Positions 1-8,087 of a stretch of DNA of 64,000 nucleotides are shown here, piece after piece. Made by a program: the position numbers and the translations under genes. The first letter of the stretch is position 1; each line of letters starts with the position of its first letter. Source of the stretch: an uncultured Muribaculaceae bacterium (GTDB lineage Bacteria > Bacteroidota > Bacteroidia > Bacteroidales > Muribaculaceae); contig CAKUMB010000001.1 of the NCBI GenBank assembly GCA_934667475.1, positions 248,001 to 312,000 of the forward strand. Reading direction: 5' to 3'. Under the pieces are notes generated by a model that had not been told where the DNA came from, did no database searches, and worked only from the letters and a program-made list of their open reading frames with translations.

Positions 1-103
1 CGTTGCGGTCGGCCGCCGCGGCAGTGCCATGGCATGCCCATTGAACCAAGAAGATTGCCGCTATGGCCAGCAAGCGCCATGCGCTGGGAAACTTGTGTGT
101 CAT
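1..103 (-). CDS. N-terminus of an exported protein, cut by the window edge
   Basis: Read on the minus strand from an ATG at 103, the frame starts MTHKFPSAWRLLAIAAIFLV and continues QWACHGTAAAADRN to the window edge. A basic start, a hydrophobic stretch and an Ala-rich exit look like a Sec signal peptide ending near the AAAA run. A Cys lies in the hydrophobic exit (WAC), but the surrounding residues make only a poor lipobox. Nothing of the mature domain is visible, so no function can be given. A degenerate promoter-like TACTTTG lies upstream on the minus strand (132-138). Confidence 0.6.
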   Translation of the reverse strand, partial: MTHKFPSAWRLLAIAAIFLVQWACHGTAAAADRN

Positions 104-280
104 AGGTTGGAAAAAAATTTGTTTTGTTTAGCAAAGTAGGCTAAAATGGTTGCTCAATCGGTTTATATCACGCCACTAAGTTAGCTAAAAAATCACACTC
201 GCCGCCATATCCTGCTTATAAAATTCATAAAAATAACGAAATAGCACCCCGAATAGGTAGGGGAAGGTGAGGCTAAACAC

Positions 281-697
281 TTATTTCAGGACAAAAGAGT
301 TTGGGTAGATAACTCTCTTAAATGTGAATCCGTTGGACAACAGGTGTGGAAACGTGACTTCGCGCTGCGAAGCAAGGGGTTGCAAAAAGGTACTCATCGA
401 CTGCATGGCTACGTTTTCTGCTTGCGTGGTGTCCTTGAGACGGATTGAGAATAATGCTATTTGTGATTGATAGGACTCGATGAATGCCTTCAACTCAGGT
501 GATTTGAATAGCCGCTCAATGCTTGCCATTAATTGGCCGATGGCTTTGTCTTGCTTTCTGCTGTATTCTTGCTCTTTTTGAGGAAATGTTTTTAGGCTTT
601 TGCTCCACAAGTGACTTAATTCATTCAGCACAAACGTGCCGTTGCCGGATGTGGCAGCCAAAGTGAAAAGGTGGTTTTTACAATTATTACACCGCAT
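281..697 (-). CDS. hypothetical protein, about 138 residues
   Basis: A minus-strand frame that ends at 281 and most likely starts at the ATG at 697; an in-frame ATG about 20 codons upstream is also possible. The predicted product begins MRCNNCKNHLFTL and is mostly helical and charged in the middle (KSLKTFPQKEQEYSRKQDK). It has no signal peptide and no domain I recognise. The same frame stays open upstream, antisense to the carbamoyltransferase gene, but that part has the His/Gly/Val-rich composition typical of antisense frames, whereas residues after MRCNNC look like a real protein. A promoter-like CAATTTTG lies just upstream (734-741). It is divergent from the carbamoyltransferase gene. Function unknown. 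Confidence 0.45.
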   Translation of the reverse strand: MRCNNCKNHLFTLAATSGNGTFVLNELSHLWSKSLKTFPQKEQEYSRKQDKAIGQLMASIERLFKSPELKAFIESYQSQIALFSIRLKDTTQAENVAMQSMSTFLQPLASQREVTFPHLLSNGFTFKRVIYPNSFVLK

Positions 698-811
698 GGT
701 GGTGTGTGGGTGGCGAAAAATGACTAACTTGCAGCAAAATTGCGGCCGTGCACCCATGCGCGGCCTCGGAATGAATTTGTTTAACTTACGTAAGATAAAT
801 ATTAATCGACT

Positions 812-1771
812 ATGAGAGTTTTTCAGCATGTTAGCGATATAGGCGACTTGCACCAGGCAGTGCGAGAGGCGCTTGAGGTGAAGGGCAACCGTTTTGGCTA
901 CAAGCACTTGGGCCAGGACAAGACGCTGCTTATGGTGTTTTTCAACTCGTCGCTGCGCACACGCCTCAGCACGCAGAAGGCTGCCATGAATCTGGGTATG
1001 AATGTGATAGTGCTCGATGTGAACCAGGGCGCTTGGAAACTTGAGACCGAGCGTGGCGTGGTGATGGACGGCGACAAGAGCGAACACCTGCTCGAGGCCA
1101 TACCTGTGATGGGCTGCTATTGCGACATGATAGGCGTGCGCTCGTTTGCCCGCTTCGAGAACAAGCAGGACGACTATGGTGAGAAAATTCTTAACCAGTT
1201 TATCAAATATTCGGGCCGTCCGGTGTTTGCCATGGAGACGGCCACGGTACACCCGCTGCAAAGCTTTGCCGACCTCATCACCATTGAGGAGCATAAAAAG
1301 GTGGCCCGTCCCAAGGTGGTGATGACCTGGGCACCGCACCCCAAGGCACTGCCGCAGGCCGTGCCCAACTCGTTTGCCGAGTGGATGTGCGCCACCGACT
1401 ACGACTTTGTGATTGCCTGCCCCGAAGGCTACGAGCTCGACCCGCGCTTCACAGGCCGCACCGTGATTGAACACGACCAGGACAAAGCCTTGGCCGGTGC
1501 CGATTTCGTGTATGCCAAAAACTGGTCGTGCTATGCCGACCCCAACTATGGCAAGGTGGTGAGCAAGGATATGAGCTGGACAGTGACTACCGAAAAAATG
1601 GCGCTGACCAACAACGCATATTTCATGCACTGCCTGCCCGTGCGCCGCAACATGATTGTGAGCGACGATGTGATTGAAAGTCCGCAAAGTTTGGTGATTC
1701 CCGAGGCGGCCAACCGCGAGATTTCGGCTCAAGTGGTGATTAAGCGCATGCTTGAGAGCCTGGGCAAGTGA
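812..1771 (+). CDS. argF: N-succinylornithine carbamoyltransferase
   Basis: Transfers the carbamoyl group of carbamoyl phosphate to N-succinylornithine in the Bacteroidetes variant of cytosolic arginine synthesis. The 319-residue length fits the family. Visible motifs are the carbamoyl-phosphate loop FFNSSLRTRLS (43-53), the Bacteroides-type block NQGAWKLETERGV (71-83), HPLQSFADL and the C-terminal HCLPVRRN. Position 90, in DGDKSEHLL, is Ser. In the B. fragilis enzyme this position is Pro90, and in the Xanthomonas acetylornithine enzyme it is Glu92. Published E92S and E92P mutants of the acetyl enzyme become succinyl-specific, so Ser90 argues for succinylornithine. It appears to be a single-gene unit followed 42 bases later by a barrel protein. 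The ATG at 812 gives the usual N-terminus. Confidence 0.93.
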   Translation: MRVFQHVSDIGDLHQAVREALEVKGNRFGYKHLGQDKTLLMVFFNSSLRTRLSTQKAAMNLGMNVIVLDVNQGAWKLETERGVVMDGDKSEHLLEAIPVMGCYCDMIGVRSFARFENKQDDYGEKILNQFIKYSGRPVFAMETATVHPLQSFADLITIEEHKKVARPKVVMTWAPHPKALPQAVPNSFAEWMCATDYDFVIACPEGYELDPRFTGRTVIEHDQDKALAGADFVYAKNWSCYADPNYGKVVSKDMSWTVTTEKMALTNNAYFMHCLPVRRNMIVSDDVIESPQSLVIPEAANREISAQVVIKRMLESLGK

Positions 1772-1813
1772 ATTCCAACGCCCACACGCATTGACCGATA
1801 TTTATAGCAGATT

Positions 1814-3019
1814 ATGAATATAAAAAGATTTATTGTGGCGGCCGTGGCTGTTGTGGCCGCGGCCATATTGCCGGCTGCCGCAGCAGCGCCCATTGCCGCC
1901 GACGCGCGCCAGTGGAGCGCGGGCCCGCTCACGTGGACCGACTTCCAGGGGGTGGCGGCCCAGCCCGGCACCCCCACGTATGCCAGTTTTGAACTCGCCA
2001 CCACGGCTTCGACCCAGCAGGGCAACAGTGGCAAGAGTCGATACAGCATAGCTGCCATTGCCGTCATGCACCGCAACGCCTCGTTTGCCGACCCGCGCCA
2101 GGCCACGCCTCAGAGGCTGCGCTACCACCAGTTGCAGTTCGACTTGCTTGAGGTGATGCGCCGCCGCCTGCAGATGGACATCAACACGGGCATAAGCGGC
2201 ATCGAGACCGACCGCCGCCTTAAGGAATACCGCGCCACATTCGACCGCCGCCTGGCCGAAATCGACGAAGCCACCGACTATGGCCGCAGCGAGACGCGCC
2301 TGCAGGACTGGGAATATGATGTGCGGCGCCAGCTGGAGGAAATAGGCGTGCCACCGGTGCCACAGGTGACTCCCAACAGTTTCTGCTATGGCATATATGG
2401 CGGTGTGGGCGCCGTGTTTCCCACAGGCGACTTGGCCAACCAGTTCAAGGGTAATGCCATATTCATGCTCGGCCTCACAGGCGGATACAACAATCTGCGC
2501 CTGAAGGCCGACATCAGCTATGGCCAGCCGTCGTTTGTGCGCAACAACATGTTCAACGTCAAGACCGATGACGGCAAAGATGCGCAGGTCAACTCGCACG
2601 CCTCGGCCACATTCCTCGGTGTGGGCGTGCAGCTGGGATATTGCGTGGCCAACACGCGCCGGTTTGCCGTGACGCCCAACGTGGGCGGCTATTACAGCAG
2701 CTATGCGTGGACGCTCAACAACCTGGAGTGGAGCAAAGACGACCAGGGCAACGATGTGAGCAAGGTGAAGAGCGACGAGCGCGCCAAGTTTCACAGCTTC
2801 AATTTCATGGCCTCGCTCGACTTCGACATCAAGTTGCACTCCCATGTGAGCGACACTCCCCTGCTGGGAGTGGGGCAGCGCGAGCAGTTTGTGTCGTCGC
2901 TGCGCATATCGCCGTTTGTGGCTCTGGCCAAGCACAACACCATCACCCCGCAGGCCAAGGGCTGCATGGTGGGCTTCACCATCACCTATTCGGGTCTGGC
3001 CCGCTCGCTTAACTTCTAA
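1814..3019 (+). CDS. exported beta-barrel protein with degenerate DUF922 domain
   Basis: A 401-residue exported protein with a signal peptide of about 24 residues (Ala-rich, AAAAAP exit). Residues from about 33 to 185 resemble DUF922, a family with a zinc-metalloprotease-like HEQxHFD motif: LTWTDFQG at the start and a downstream YGRSETRLQDWE helix match the family pattern. The catalytic motif has become YHQLQFD at 104-110, so both His ligands and the Glu are gone. From about 195 (YGIYGGVGAVFPTGDL) to the end there are alternating strands with Gly and aromatic residues and a terminal Phe, as in small outer-membrane barrels. The likely location is the outer membrane. The function is unknown; it is probably structural or binding rather than proteolytic. 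The DJ-1 gene follows after 13 bases. Confidence 0.75.
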   Translation: MNIKRFIVAAVAVVAAAILPAAAAAPIAADARQWSAGPLTWTDFQGVAAQPGTPTYASFELATTASTQQGNSGKSRYSIAAIAVMHRNASFADPRQATPQRLRYHQLQFDLLEVMRRRLQMDINTGISGIETDRRLKEYRATFDRRLAEIDEATDYGRSETRLQDWEYDVRRQLEEIGVPPVPQVTPNSFCYGIYGGVGAVFPTGDLANQFKGNAIFMLGLTGGYNNLRLKADISYGQPSFVRNNMFNVKTDDGKDAQVNSHASATFLGVGVQLGYCVANTRRFAVTPNVGGYYSSYAWTLNNLEWSKDDQGNDVSKVKSDERAKFHSFNFMASLDFDIKLHSHVSDTPLLGVGQREQFVSSLRISPFVALAKHNTITPQAKGCMVGFTITYSGLARSLNF

Positions 3020-3032
3020 AAAAACTGTTGAA

Positions 3033-3593
3033 ATGAAAGTATACGTATTGCTTGCTCCGGGGTTTGAGACCATCGAGGCCTTGACTCCCGTGGATGTGCT
3101 GCACCGTGCAAAAATCGATGTGGAAACGGTGTCGATAGCCCAAGGGCGCGAAGTGGAGTCGTCGCATGGCGTGAAGGTGACTGCCGACCGCGTGCTGAGC
3201 GGTGCCGACGACTTGGCCGACGCCGATCTCGTGGTGCTGCCGGGCGGTTATCCCGGCTATGTGAACCTTGCCACCGACCAGCGCGTGCTGGCCATAGCCC
3301 GGCGTCAGTATAGCAGTAGACGCCTGCTCGGCGCCATTTGCGGCGCGCCCACGGTGCTTGCCGCCGCCGGCATCGCCCCCGGAGCTTCGGTGGCCTGCCA
3401 CAGCAGTGTGGCGGCCAAGATGACCGAAGCCGGATATAAGGTGACTGGCGATAGGGTGGTGGTTGACCACAACATCATCACTGCCGCCGGTGCCGGCATA
3501 TCGCTGCACTTCGCGCTTGCGCTTGTGGCCGCGCTCACCGATGGCGACAAGCAGCTGGTGCAGCACTTGTGCGATGCCATGGAGCTGAAGTAG
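3033..3593 (+). CDS. DJ-1/PfpI family protein
   Basis: A 186-residue cytosolic protein of the DJ-1/YajL branch. It starts MKVYVLLAPGFETIEALTP, with the conserved Glu at 15, and carries the nucleophile-elbow cysteine at 103 in GAICGAPTVLA. Family members are linked to oxidative and carbonyl stress (deglycase, chaperone or glyoxalase activities are all claimed), so the substrate cannot be read from sequence. The ATG at 3033 begins exactly at the conserved first strand and lies 13 bases after the stop of the barrel protein, so the two are probably co-transcribed. A longer upstream start overlapping that gene would add residues foreign to the family. Confidence 0.9.
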   Translation: MKVYVLLAPGFETIEALTPVDVLHRAKIDVETVSIAQGREVESSHGVKVTADRVLSGADDLADADLVVLPGGYPGYVNLATDQRVLAIARRQYSSRRLLGAICGAPTVLAAAGIAPGASVACHSSVAAKMTEAGYKVTGDRVVVDHNIITAAGAGISLHFALALVAALTDGDKQLVQHLCDAMELK

Positions 3594-3656
3594 GGCGGAG
3601 GCCGCTTTTTTAAGTAAATTAATAGTCATGGTGACTGTTAATTGAAATCTTTGTGA

Positions 3657-3664
3657 TACTTTTG
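3657..3664 (+). promoter_or_regulatory. Bacteroidetes -7 element (TACTTTTG)
   Basis: TACTTTTG fits the Bacteroidetes -7 consensus TAnnTTTG and lies about 33 bases before the ATG of the DUF4294 gene. A clear -33 TTTG at the usual distance is not seen. Confidence 0.55.
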
Positions 3665-3697
3665 TGGCTGATTTGTAGAATAAGCTTGGAGCAAGAA

Positions 3698-4351
3698 ATG
3701 ACCAATTGGAATAGAGCCATAATGTGGGTGCTGCTGGCCGTGGCGGCTGTGCTGTGCCCAGTGGGCGCCAAGGCGCAGGCCACCACCAGCGACGGCACAC
3801 CACTGCCCTCGCTGCTGCGCAACGTGTATTATGGCAAATACCACTTCCTCGACAAGCAGTCGGGCGACACGCTGATAATGCTTGTGCTCAACACCATCAC
3901 GGTGTATCCGCCCGAGCGCTTCCGCAACAGCGCCGAGGAGCAGTTCTACTGGCGCACGGTGCGCGATGTAAAGCGCACGCTGCCCTATGCCAAACTCATC
4001 AACTCCACCCTGCAGGAAACCTACGAGTATATCGAAACCTATAAGACCAAGAAGGAAAAGGAGGACTACCTGCGGCGGTTTGAGAAAAACGTGTTCAACC
4101 AATATAAGCCCGAAATGAAGCGGATGACCCGCGGCCAGGGCAAGATGCTGATTAAGCTCATCAACCGCGAGACCAACCAGAATTCCTACAACATAGTCAA
4201 GGCATTTCTGGGCACATTCCGCGCGGGATTCTGGCAGACGTTTGGCCGATTCTTTGGCGTGAACATGAAGACGGGTTTCAACCCGCAGCACGACCGCAAC
4301 GACGCCCTGATCGAGCGCATCTGCATTCGCGTGGAGCAGGGCACCATTTAG
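3698..4351 (+). CDS. DUF4294 family exported protein
   Basis: A protein of 217 residues starting MTNWNRAIMWVLLAVAAVL, a signal peptide ending near GAKAQA. The body contains the Bacteroidetes DUF4294 pattern: PPERFRNSAEEQFYWRTVRDVKRTLPYA, a charged helical segment and the well-conserved MTRGQGKMLIKLINRETNQN, then GTFRAGFWQTFGRFF. The family is widespread in Bacteroidetes and has no established function; the signal peptide places it in the periplasm or envelope. The start at 3698 is preferred to an upstream one because it begins right before the signal peptide and follows the promoter-like box at 3657. No operon partner is evident: 126 bases separate it from the next lipoprotein gene. Confidence 0.82.
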   Translation: MTNWNRAIMWVLLAVAAVLCPVGAKAQATTSDGTPLPSLLRNVYYGKYHFLDKQSGDTLIMLVLNTITVYPPERFRNSAEEQFYWRTVRDVKRTLPYAKLINSTLQETYEYIETYKTKKEKEDYLRRFEKNVFNQYKPEMKRMTRGQGKMLIKLINRETNQNSYNIVKAFLGTFRAGFWQTFGRFFGVNMKTGFNPQHDRNDALIERICIRVEQGTI

Positions 4352-4477
4352 TGCCGCAGCCGAAAAAAGCGGTGGCCGCCGTGCAATGTTTGCCGCGGCC
4401 AGTTGATTATTGTTTGTACGGCTTATGGCCGCGAGGCTTTGTCGTGACAAAGAATGTATTCAAATGCACATACATAT

Positions 4478-4942
4478 ATGAAACAGACCCGAATCACACT
4501 CATCCTGCTCGCCCTGCTGGCTTTGCTGGCAGTGGTGTCGTGCCGGTCGGCCAAGGAGTCGGCGCCGGCAACTCCAATTAGCTACACTGAGGCCCGAAAC
4601 TACTTCGTGCGCAACGATGTGCAGCACTTTGGCGAAATGCAAATCACCACACAAGAGCAATTCGACAGCACATTTGGCGCCGCGGCCTATATGGGCCAGG
4701 GCGGCCAGCCCACGCCCATCGACTTCAGCAGGCAGATGGTGCTGGCCGTGACTTGCGAGCCCGTGAACCGCCAGGTGAGCCTCGTGGCGGTGAGCCTGAG
4801 CGCCTCGGCCGACGGCACGCTCACGCTTGTCTACCGCAAGAAGGTGGGTGACGCCAGGCTCAGCTACACGGCCACGCCCTGCCTTGTGGTGGTGGCCGAC
4901 AAGGTGCCACACACGGCAGTGCGCTTTAAGCAAGCCAACTGA
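4478..4942 (+). CDS. small conserved lipoprotein
   Basis: A 154-residue protein starting MKQTRITLILLALLALLAVV, followed by SC, a clear lipobox (LAVVSC) for Cys acylation. The mature part starts RSAKESAPATPISYTEARNYF and has strands around QEQFDSTFGAAAYMGQGGQPTPIDFSRQMVLAV, a pattern I associate with uncharacterised Bacteroidales lipoproteins of similar length. It is probably anchored in the inner or outer membrane facing the periplasm. The start at 4478 is chosen because the upstream in-frame codons add residues before the positively charged signal start. The function is unknown. Confidence 0.7.
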   Translation: MKQTRITLILLALLALLAVVSCRSAKESAPATPISYTEARNYFVRNDVQHFGEMQITTQEQFDSTFGAAAYMGQGGQPTPIDFSRQMVLAVTCEPVNRQVSLVAVSLSASADGTLTLVYRKKVGDARLSYTATPCLVVVADKVPHTAVRFKQAN

Positions 4943-4968
4943 TTCAAACTTAATGCGAAACAGCGATG

Positions 4969-5004
4969 GAGGCAATGGGTGGAAAGTGAATCACCCATTG
5001 CCTC
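4969..5004 (+). terminator. perfect 13-bp inverted repeat after the lipoprotein gene
   Basis: GAGGCAATGGGTG and its exact complement are separated by 10 bases, 26 bases after the lipoprotein stop. No T-run follows directly, so it is a terminator or mRNA-end hairpin of the kind common in this genome rather than a classic intrinsic terminator. Confidence 0.55.
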
Positions 5005-5094
5005 TGTTGCCGTCTGAAAAAAATGCCTTGGTCGTAATTTAATTTGAATCTTTGCAGAAGATAGGCTGCTCCTCAGCAAAAAGTTCAAGCGAGC

Positions 5095-5127
5095 TTGACT
5101 TTCTGCATTCGGTTTGCACTATCTTTG
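5095..5127 (+). promoter_or_regulatory. promoter of the aroQ operon
   Basis: TTG at 5095-5097 and TATCTTTG at 5120-5127, 22 bases apart, match the Bacteroidetes -33/-7 pattern. The -7 box lies 23 bases before the aroQ ATG. Confidence 0.75.
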
Positions 5128-5150
5128 CACCAAACAAACATGTGCAAAGA

Positions 5151-5582
5151 ATGAAAATATCGATAATCAACGGTCCAAACTTGAATCTGGTGGGGGTGCG
5201 CGAGCCTGAAATTTATGGCCACAAGAGCATGGACGACTATCTGCGCGAACTTGCGGCCCGCTACCCGCAAGTGGAGTTTATCACGTTTCAGAGCAACCAC
5301 GAAGGCTCGATAATCGACGAGATTCAGCGCGTGGGCTTCGACTGCCGGGGCATAGTGCTGAATGCGGGCGCCTACACTCACACTTCGATTGCCATTGCCG
5401 ATGCCATAAGGGCCGTAACGGCCCCTGTGATTGAGGTGCACATTAGCGATGTGCAGTCGCGCGAACCCTACCGCCGCGTGTCGATGATTGCCCCCGCGTG
5501 CCGCGAGGTGATTGCAGGCCACGGACTCGACAGCTATCGCTTGGCCGTCGACAGCATCTTAAAGGAGGGCAGCGATGACTGA
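5151..5582 (+). CDS. aroQ: type II 3-dehydroquinate dehydratase
   Basis: Dehydrates 3-dehydroquinate to 3-dehydroshikimate in the shikimate pathway; family members are cytosolic dodecamers. The 143-residue length is typical. Conserved features are INGPNLNLVGVREPEIYG with the catalytic Tyr, FQSNHEGSIIDEIQ, LNAGAYTHTSIAIADAI, and the His motif EVHISD. The last residue of that motif is Asp where most family members have Asn (HISN), and the following segment is VQSREPYR, keeping the conserved Arg. The ATG at 5151 sits directly after a strong promoter and starts at the first beta strand. The stop overlaps the methyltransferase start by 8 bases, implying translational coupling. Confidence 0.93.
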   Translation: MKISIINGPNLNLVGVREPEIYGHKSMDDYLRELAARYPQVEFITFQSNHEGSIIDEIQRVGFDCRGIVLNAGAYTHTSIAIADAIRAVTAPVIEVHISDVQSREPYRRVSMIAPACREVIAGHGLDSYRLAVDSILKEGSDD

Positions 5583-6222
5583 CGAACTAGAGCAATATGT
5601 GCTGGCCCACATCGATCCAGAGCCCGAAAGCCTTTACCGCCTCGACCGCGACACCCACGTGCGCCTGCTGTATTCGCGCATGTGCTCGGGCCACTTGCAG
5701 GGACGGCTGCTGAAGATGCTGGTGCGCATGATAAGGCCGCGGCGTGTGCTTGAGTTGGGCACTTTCTCGGGCTACTCGGCCCAGTGCATGGCCGAGGGCC
5801 TGCTCGACCCCGACGCCCACATCCACACCATTGAAATTGAAGACGAACTTGGAGACTTCATTCGCGAGCACTTGGCACAGTCGGATTGGGGCAGCCGCGT
5901 GACGCTGCACATAGGCGACGCCAACAACATTCTGCCGCGCCTTAGCGAGCAGTTCGACCTCGTGTTTATCGACGCCAACAAGCGGCAGTATGTGGACTAC
6001 TACAATCTGGTGATGCCCCACGTGCGCCCGGGCGGCTTCATCGTGGCCGACAACACGCTGTGGGACGGCAAGGTGGTGGACTGGGGCAAGAAACTCGACG
6101 CCCAGACGGCCGGCATCAGGGCCTTCAACGACCTCGTAGCCGCCGACCCGCGTGTGGAGGTGGCAATGGTGCCGCTGCGCGACGGACTCACCCTCATTTA
6201 TAAAAAAACGGGCCGGGAATAG
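5575..6222 (+). CDS. SAM-dependent O-methyltransferase (caffeoyl-CoA OMT-like)
   Basis: A 215-residue class I methyltransferase of the TrmR/caffeoyl-CoA OMT group. The SAM-binding motif is VLELGTFSGYSAQCMAEGL; downstream are IHTIEIEDEL, the metal-site Asp in FDLVFIDANKRQYVDYY and the GGFIVADNTLWDGKV motif with its DN pair. Bacterial relatives include the tRNA 5-hydroxyuridine methyltransferase TrmR and small-molecule catechol methyltransferases, so a tRNA wobble role is plausible but not proven. A U32 peptidase related to the tRNA hydroxylation enzymes is encoded at 54719, which would fit that reading. It starts within the end of aroQ (8-base overlap). rbfA has its own promoter-like site. Confidence 0.85.
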   Translation: MTDELEQYVLAHIDPEPESLYRLDRDTHVRLLYSRMCSGHLQGRLLKMLVRMIRPRRVLELGTFSGYSAQCMAEGLLDPDAHIHTIEIEDELGDFIREHLAQSDWGSRVTLHIGDANNILPRLSEQFDLVFIDANKRQYVDYYNLVMPHVRPGGFIVADNTLWDGKVVDWGKKLDAQTAGIRAFNDLVAADPRVEVAMVPLRDGLTLIYKKTGRE

Positions 6223-6244
6223 CGCCGCAGCGCGCAAAATGCTG

Positions 6245-6252
6245 TAATTTTG
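6245..6252 (+). promoter_or_regulatory. -7 element before rbfA (TAATTTTG)
   Basis: TAATTTTG matches TAnnTTTG and lies 69 bases before the rbfA ATG. No good -33 element is visible, so it may be a weak internal promoter of the aroQ operon. Confidence 0.45.
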
Positions 6253-6321
6253 CAGCTGCATTGCGCGCCCAACAGCCGCAATGCGGTAGTAACAAGACGA
6301 ATAAAACATATAAATCTCTGT

Positions 6322-6720
6322 ATGCAGACCACAAGACTTCAGAAAATATCAAGACTCCTGCAAAAGGAGCTAAGCGAAATCTTCCGCCAGGAAACCGCCA
6401 AGCTTGGCAACGTGCTGGTCACCGTCAGCTCGGTGCGCGTGTCGCCCGACCTGAGCATAGCTCGTGTGCACCTCAGCATTTTCCCCAGTGAGCGCGGTGA
6501 TGAAATTGTGAAAAATGTCAACGCCAACGAGCACCAGCTGCGCTACGCCCTGTCGCAGCGTGTGCGCTACCAGCTGCGCAAGACGCCTGAACTGGTGTTC
6601 TACATCGACGACTCGCTCGACTACATCGAGCACATCGACCATCTTCTGCACCCCGATGGCAAGCCGGCCGCTCAACACAACGATGGCGGCGAGGCCGGCA
6701 ACGACACTGCCGAGCAATGA
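6322..6720 (+). CDS. rbfA: 30S ribosome-binding factor A
   Basis: A 132-residue ribosome maturation factor that binds the small subunit late in 16S processing. The sequence opens TTRLQKISRLLQKELSEIF, has the core LVTVSSVRVSPDLSIARVHLSIFP and ends with RVRYQLRKTPELVFYIDDSLDY, the KH-type fold pattern of RbfA. A polar, probably disordered tail (GKPAAQHNDGGEAGNDTAEQ) follows. The ATG at 6322 is chosen because it starts right at the first family helix. Its stop overlaps the start of the next gene in an ATGA arrangement. Confidence 0.92.
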   Translation: MQTTRLQKISRLLQKELSEIFRQETAKLGNVLVTVSSVRVSPDLSIARVHLSIFPSERGDEIVKNVNANEHQLRYALSQRVRYQLRKTPELVFYIDDSLDYIEHIDHLLHPDGKPAAQHNDGGEAGNDTAEQ

Positions 6721-7940
6721 AACTTGCGATTAAAATAGCCATGCGCTATCTGCGCTCAAAAAAGGCGCACAACGCGGTCAACATCATCTCCATAATTTCC
6801 ACATGCGGGGTGGTGGTGACTACTGCCGCGCTGATTTGCGTGCTGAGCGTGTTTAATGGCTTCAAGGGCCTGATTATGGGGCGCCTGGCCATGCTCGACC
6901 CCGAAATAGCCATAAGTGTGACGCAGGGCAAGGCCATGGCCGACGCCGACAGCGTGATTGCGGTGGCGCAGAGCGTGAAGGGTGTGAGGCAGGCTGTGCC
7001 GGTGGTTGAGGACAACGCACTGGCCATATTTGCCGACTACCAGATGCCCGTGCGCTTGCGCGGCGTGCCCGATGGCTACGACCGCATAAATGGCATCGAC
7101 AGTGTTATGGTCGACGGCGAGTTTAAGCTGCGCGACGAGGTGTCGCGCTATGGAGTGATTGGCGTTGGCCCGGCTCTGAAACTGCACGCCCGCCCTGGGC
7201 TGCTGCGCATGGTGCAACTCTATGCACCGCAGCGGCAGGGAAGTGTGAACATGGCTAACCCCATGGATGCTTTCCGCAACGACTCGGTGTTTGTGAGTGG
7301 TGTGTTTCAGATGCAGCAAAACGGCTATGACGCCGACCTGATATATGTGCCCATCGATTTGGCCCGCGAACTGTTTGACTACACCTCCGAGGCCACGCGC
7401 ATCGAGTTGAGCCTCGACTCCACGGCCAGCGAGGCCGCGGTGATGCAGCAGCTGGAGCAGTGCCTCGGACCCGCCTACATGGTGCAAAACCGCCTGATGC
7501 AGCAGGCCACCGCCTACCGCCTTGTGAATGTGGAGAAGTGGGTCACATTCCTGCTGCTCGCTTTCATCATGATAATTGCCACATTTAATGTGATAAGCAC
7601 ACTGTCGCTGCTCATAATCGAGAAGGACGAGAGCATACGCACCTTCCGCAGCCTTGGCGCCACCAACAAGCTGATAACGCAGATATTCGTGGCCGAGGGG
7701 TGGCTCATAGCCCTTGTGGGTGCTGTGAGCGGTGTGGCGCTGGGTTTGGCTTTGTGCCTGTGCCAGCAGCAGTTTGGTTGGCTCAAGATGCAGGGTGACG
7801 AAAGCCTGATGGTGGTGCGCGCCTATCCTGTGCAGGTGGAATGGACCGACGTGGCGGTGGTGTTTGCCCTTGTGGCCGCCATAGGCTTGCTCACGTCGCT
7901 CGTCACATCGCTCACCATGCGACGCCGCTTGCGCTACTGA
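6717..7940 (+). CDS. LolC/LolE-type ABC transporter permease
   Basis: A 407-residue inner-membrane permease with the FtsX/MacB fold. One transmembrane helix follows the N-terminal motif IAMRYLRSKKAHNAVNIISI, then a large periplasmic domain of about 220 residues, then three helices at the C-terminus (EKWVTFLLLAFIMIIATFN; AEGWLIALVGAVSGVALGLA; VAVVFALVAAIGLLTSLV). The segment LLIIEKDESIRTFRSLGATN is the LolC/E signature loop that contacts the ATPase. Family members extract lipoproteins from the inner membrane with LolD; no LolD gene is nearby. It overlaps rbfA by 4 bases. Confidence 0.87.
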   Translation: MKLAIKIAMRYLRSKKAHNAVNIISIISTCGVVVTTAALICVLSVFNGFKGLIMGRLAMLDPEIAISVTQGKAMADADSVIAVAQSVKGVRQAVPVVEDNALAIFADYQMPVRLRGVPDGYDRINGIDSVMVDGEFKLRDEVSRYGVIGVGPALKLHARPGLLRMVQLYAPQRQGSVNMANPMDAFRNDSVFVSGVFQMQQNGYDADLIYVPIDLARELFDYTSEATRIELSLDSTASEAAVMQQLEQCLGPAYMVQNRLMQQATAYRLVNVEKWVTFLLLAFIMIIATFNVISTLSLLIIEKDESIRTFRSLGATNKLITQIFVAEGWLIALVGAVSGVALGLALCLCQQQFGWLKMQGDESLMVVRAYPVQVEWTDVAVVFALVAAIGLLTSLVTSLTMRRRLRY

Positions 7941-7969
7941 CGCTTCGATAAAAGAGACATTGTTTTAAG

Positions 7970-8018
7970 TCGGCACGGGAGCCTCTCATTCAGGCTGTCG
8001 TGCCGATGCCGTTTTTTT
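7970..8018 (+). terminator. intrinsic terminator after the permease gene
   Basis: A long hairpin starting CGGCACGGGAGCCT pairs with AGGCTGTCGTGCCG, then a run of seven T at 8012-8018. It closes the aroQ to permease unit. Confidence 0.85.
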
Positions 8019-8041
8019 GTAACGTAACTGTTGCATGTGTT

Positions 8042-8063
8042 ACAGCCTTTTTCACAAGGCTGT
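8042..8063. repeat. short perfect inverted repeat
   Basis: ACAGCCTT and AAGGCTGT are separated by six bases, just upstream of the promoter-like box of the decayed gene. It could be an operator or a weak RNA hairpin; nothing distinguishes these. Confidence 0.35.
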
Positions 8064-8087
8064 GATGGCCTTGTTACGAGGTGGGGA

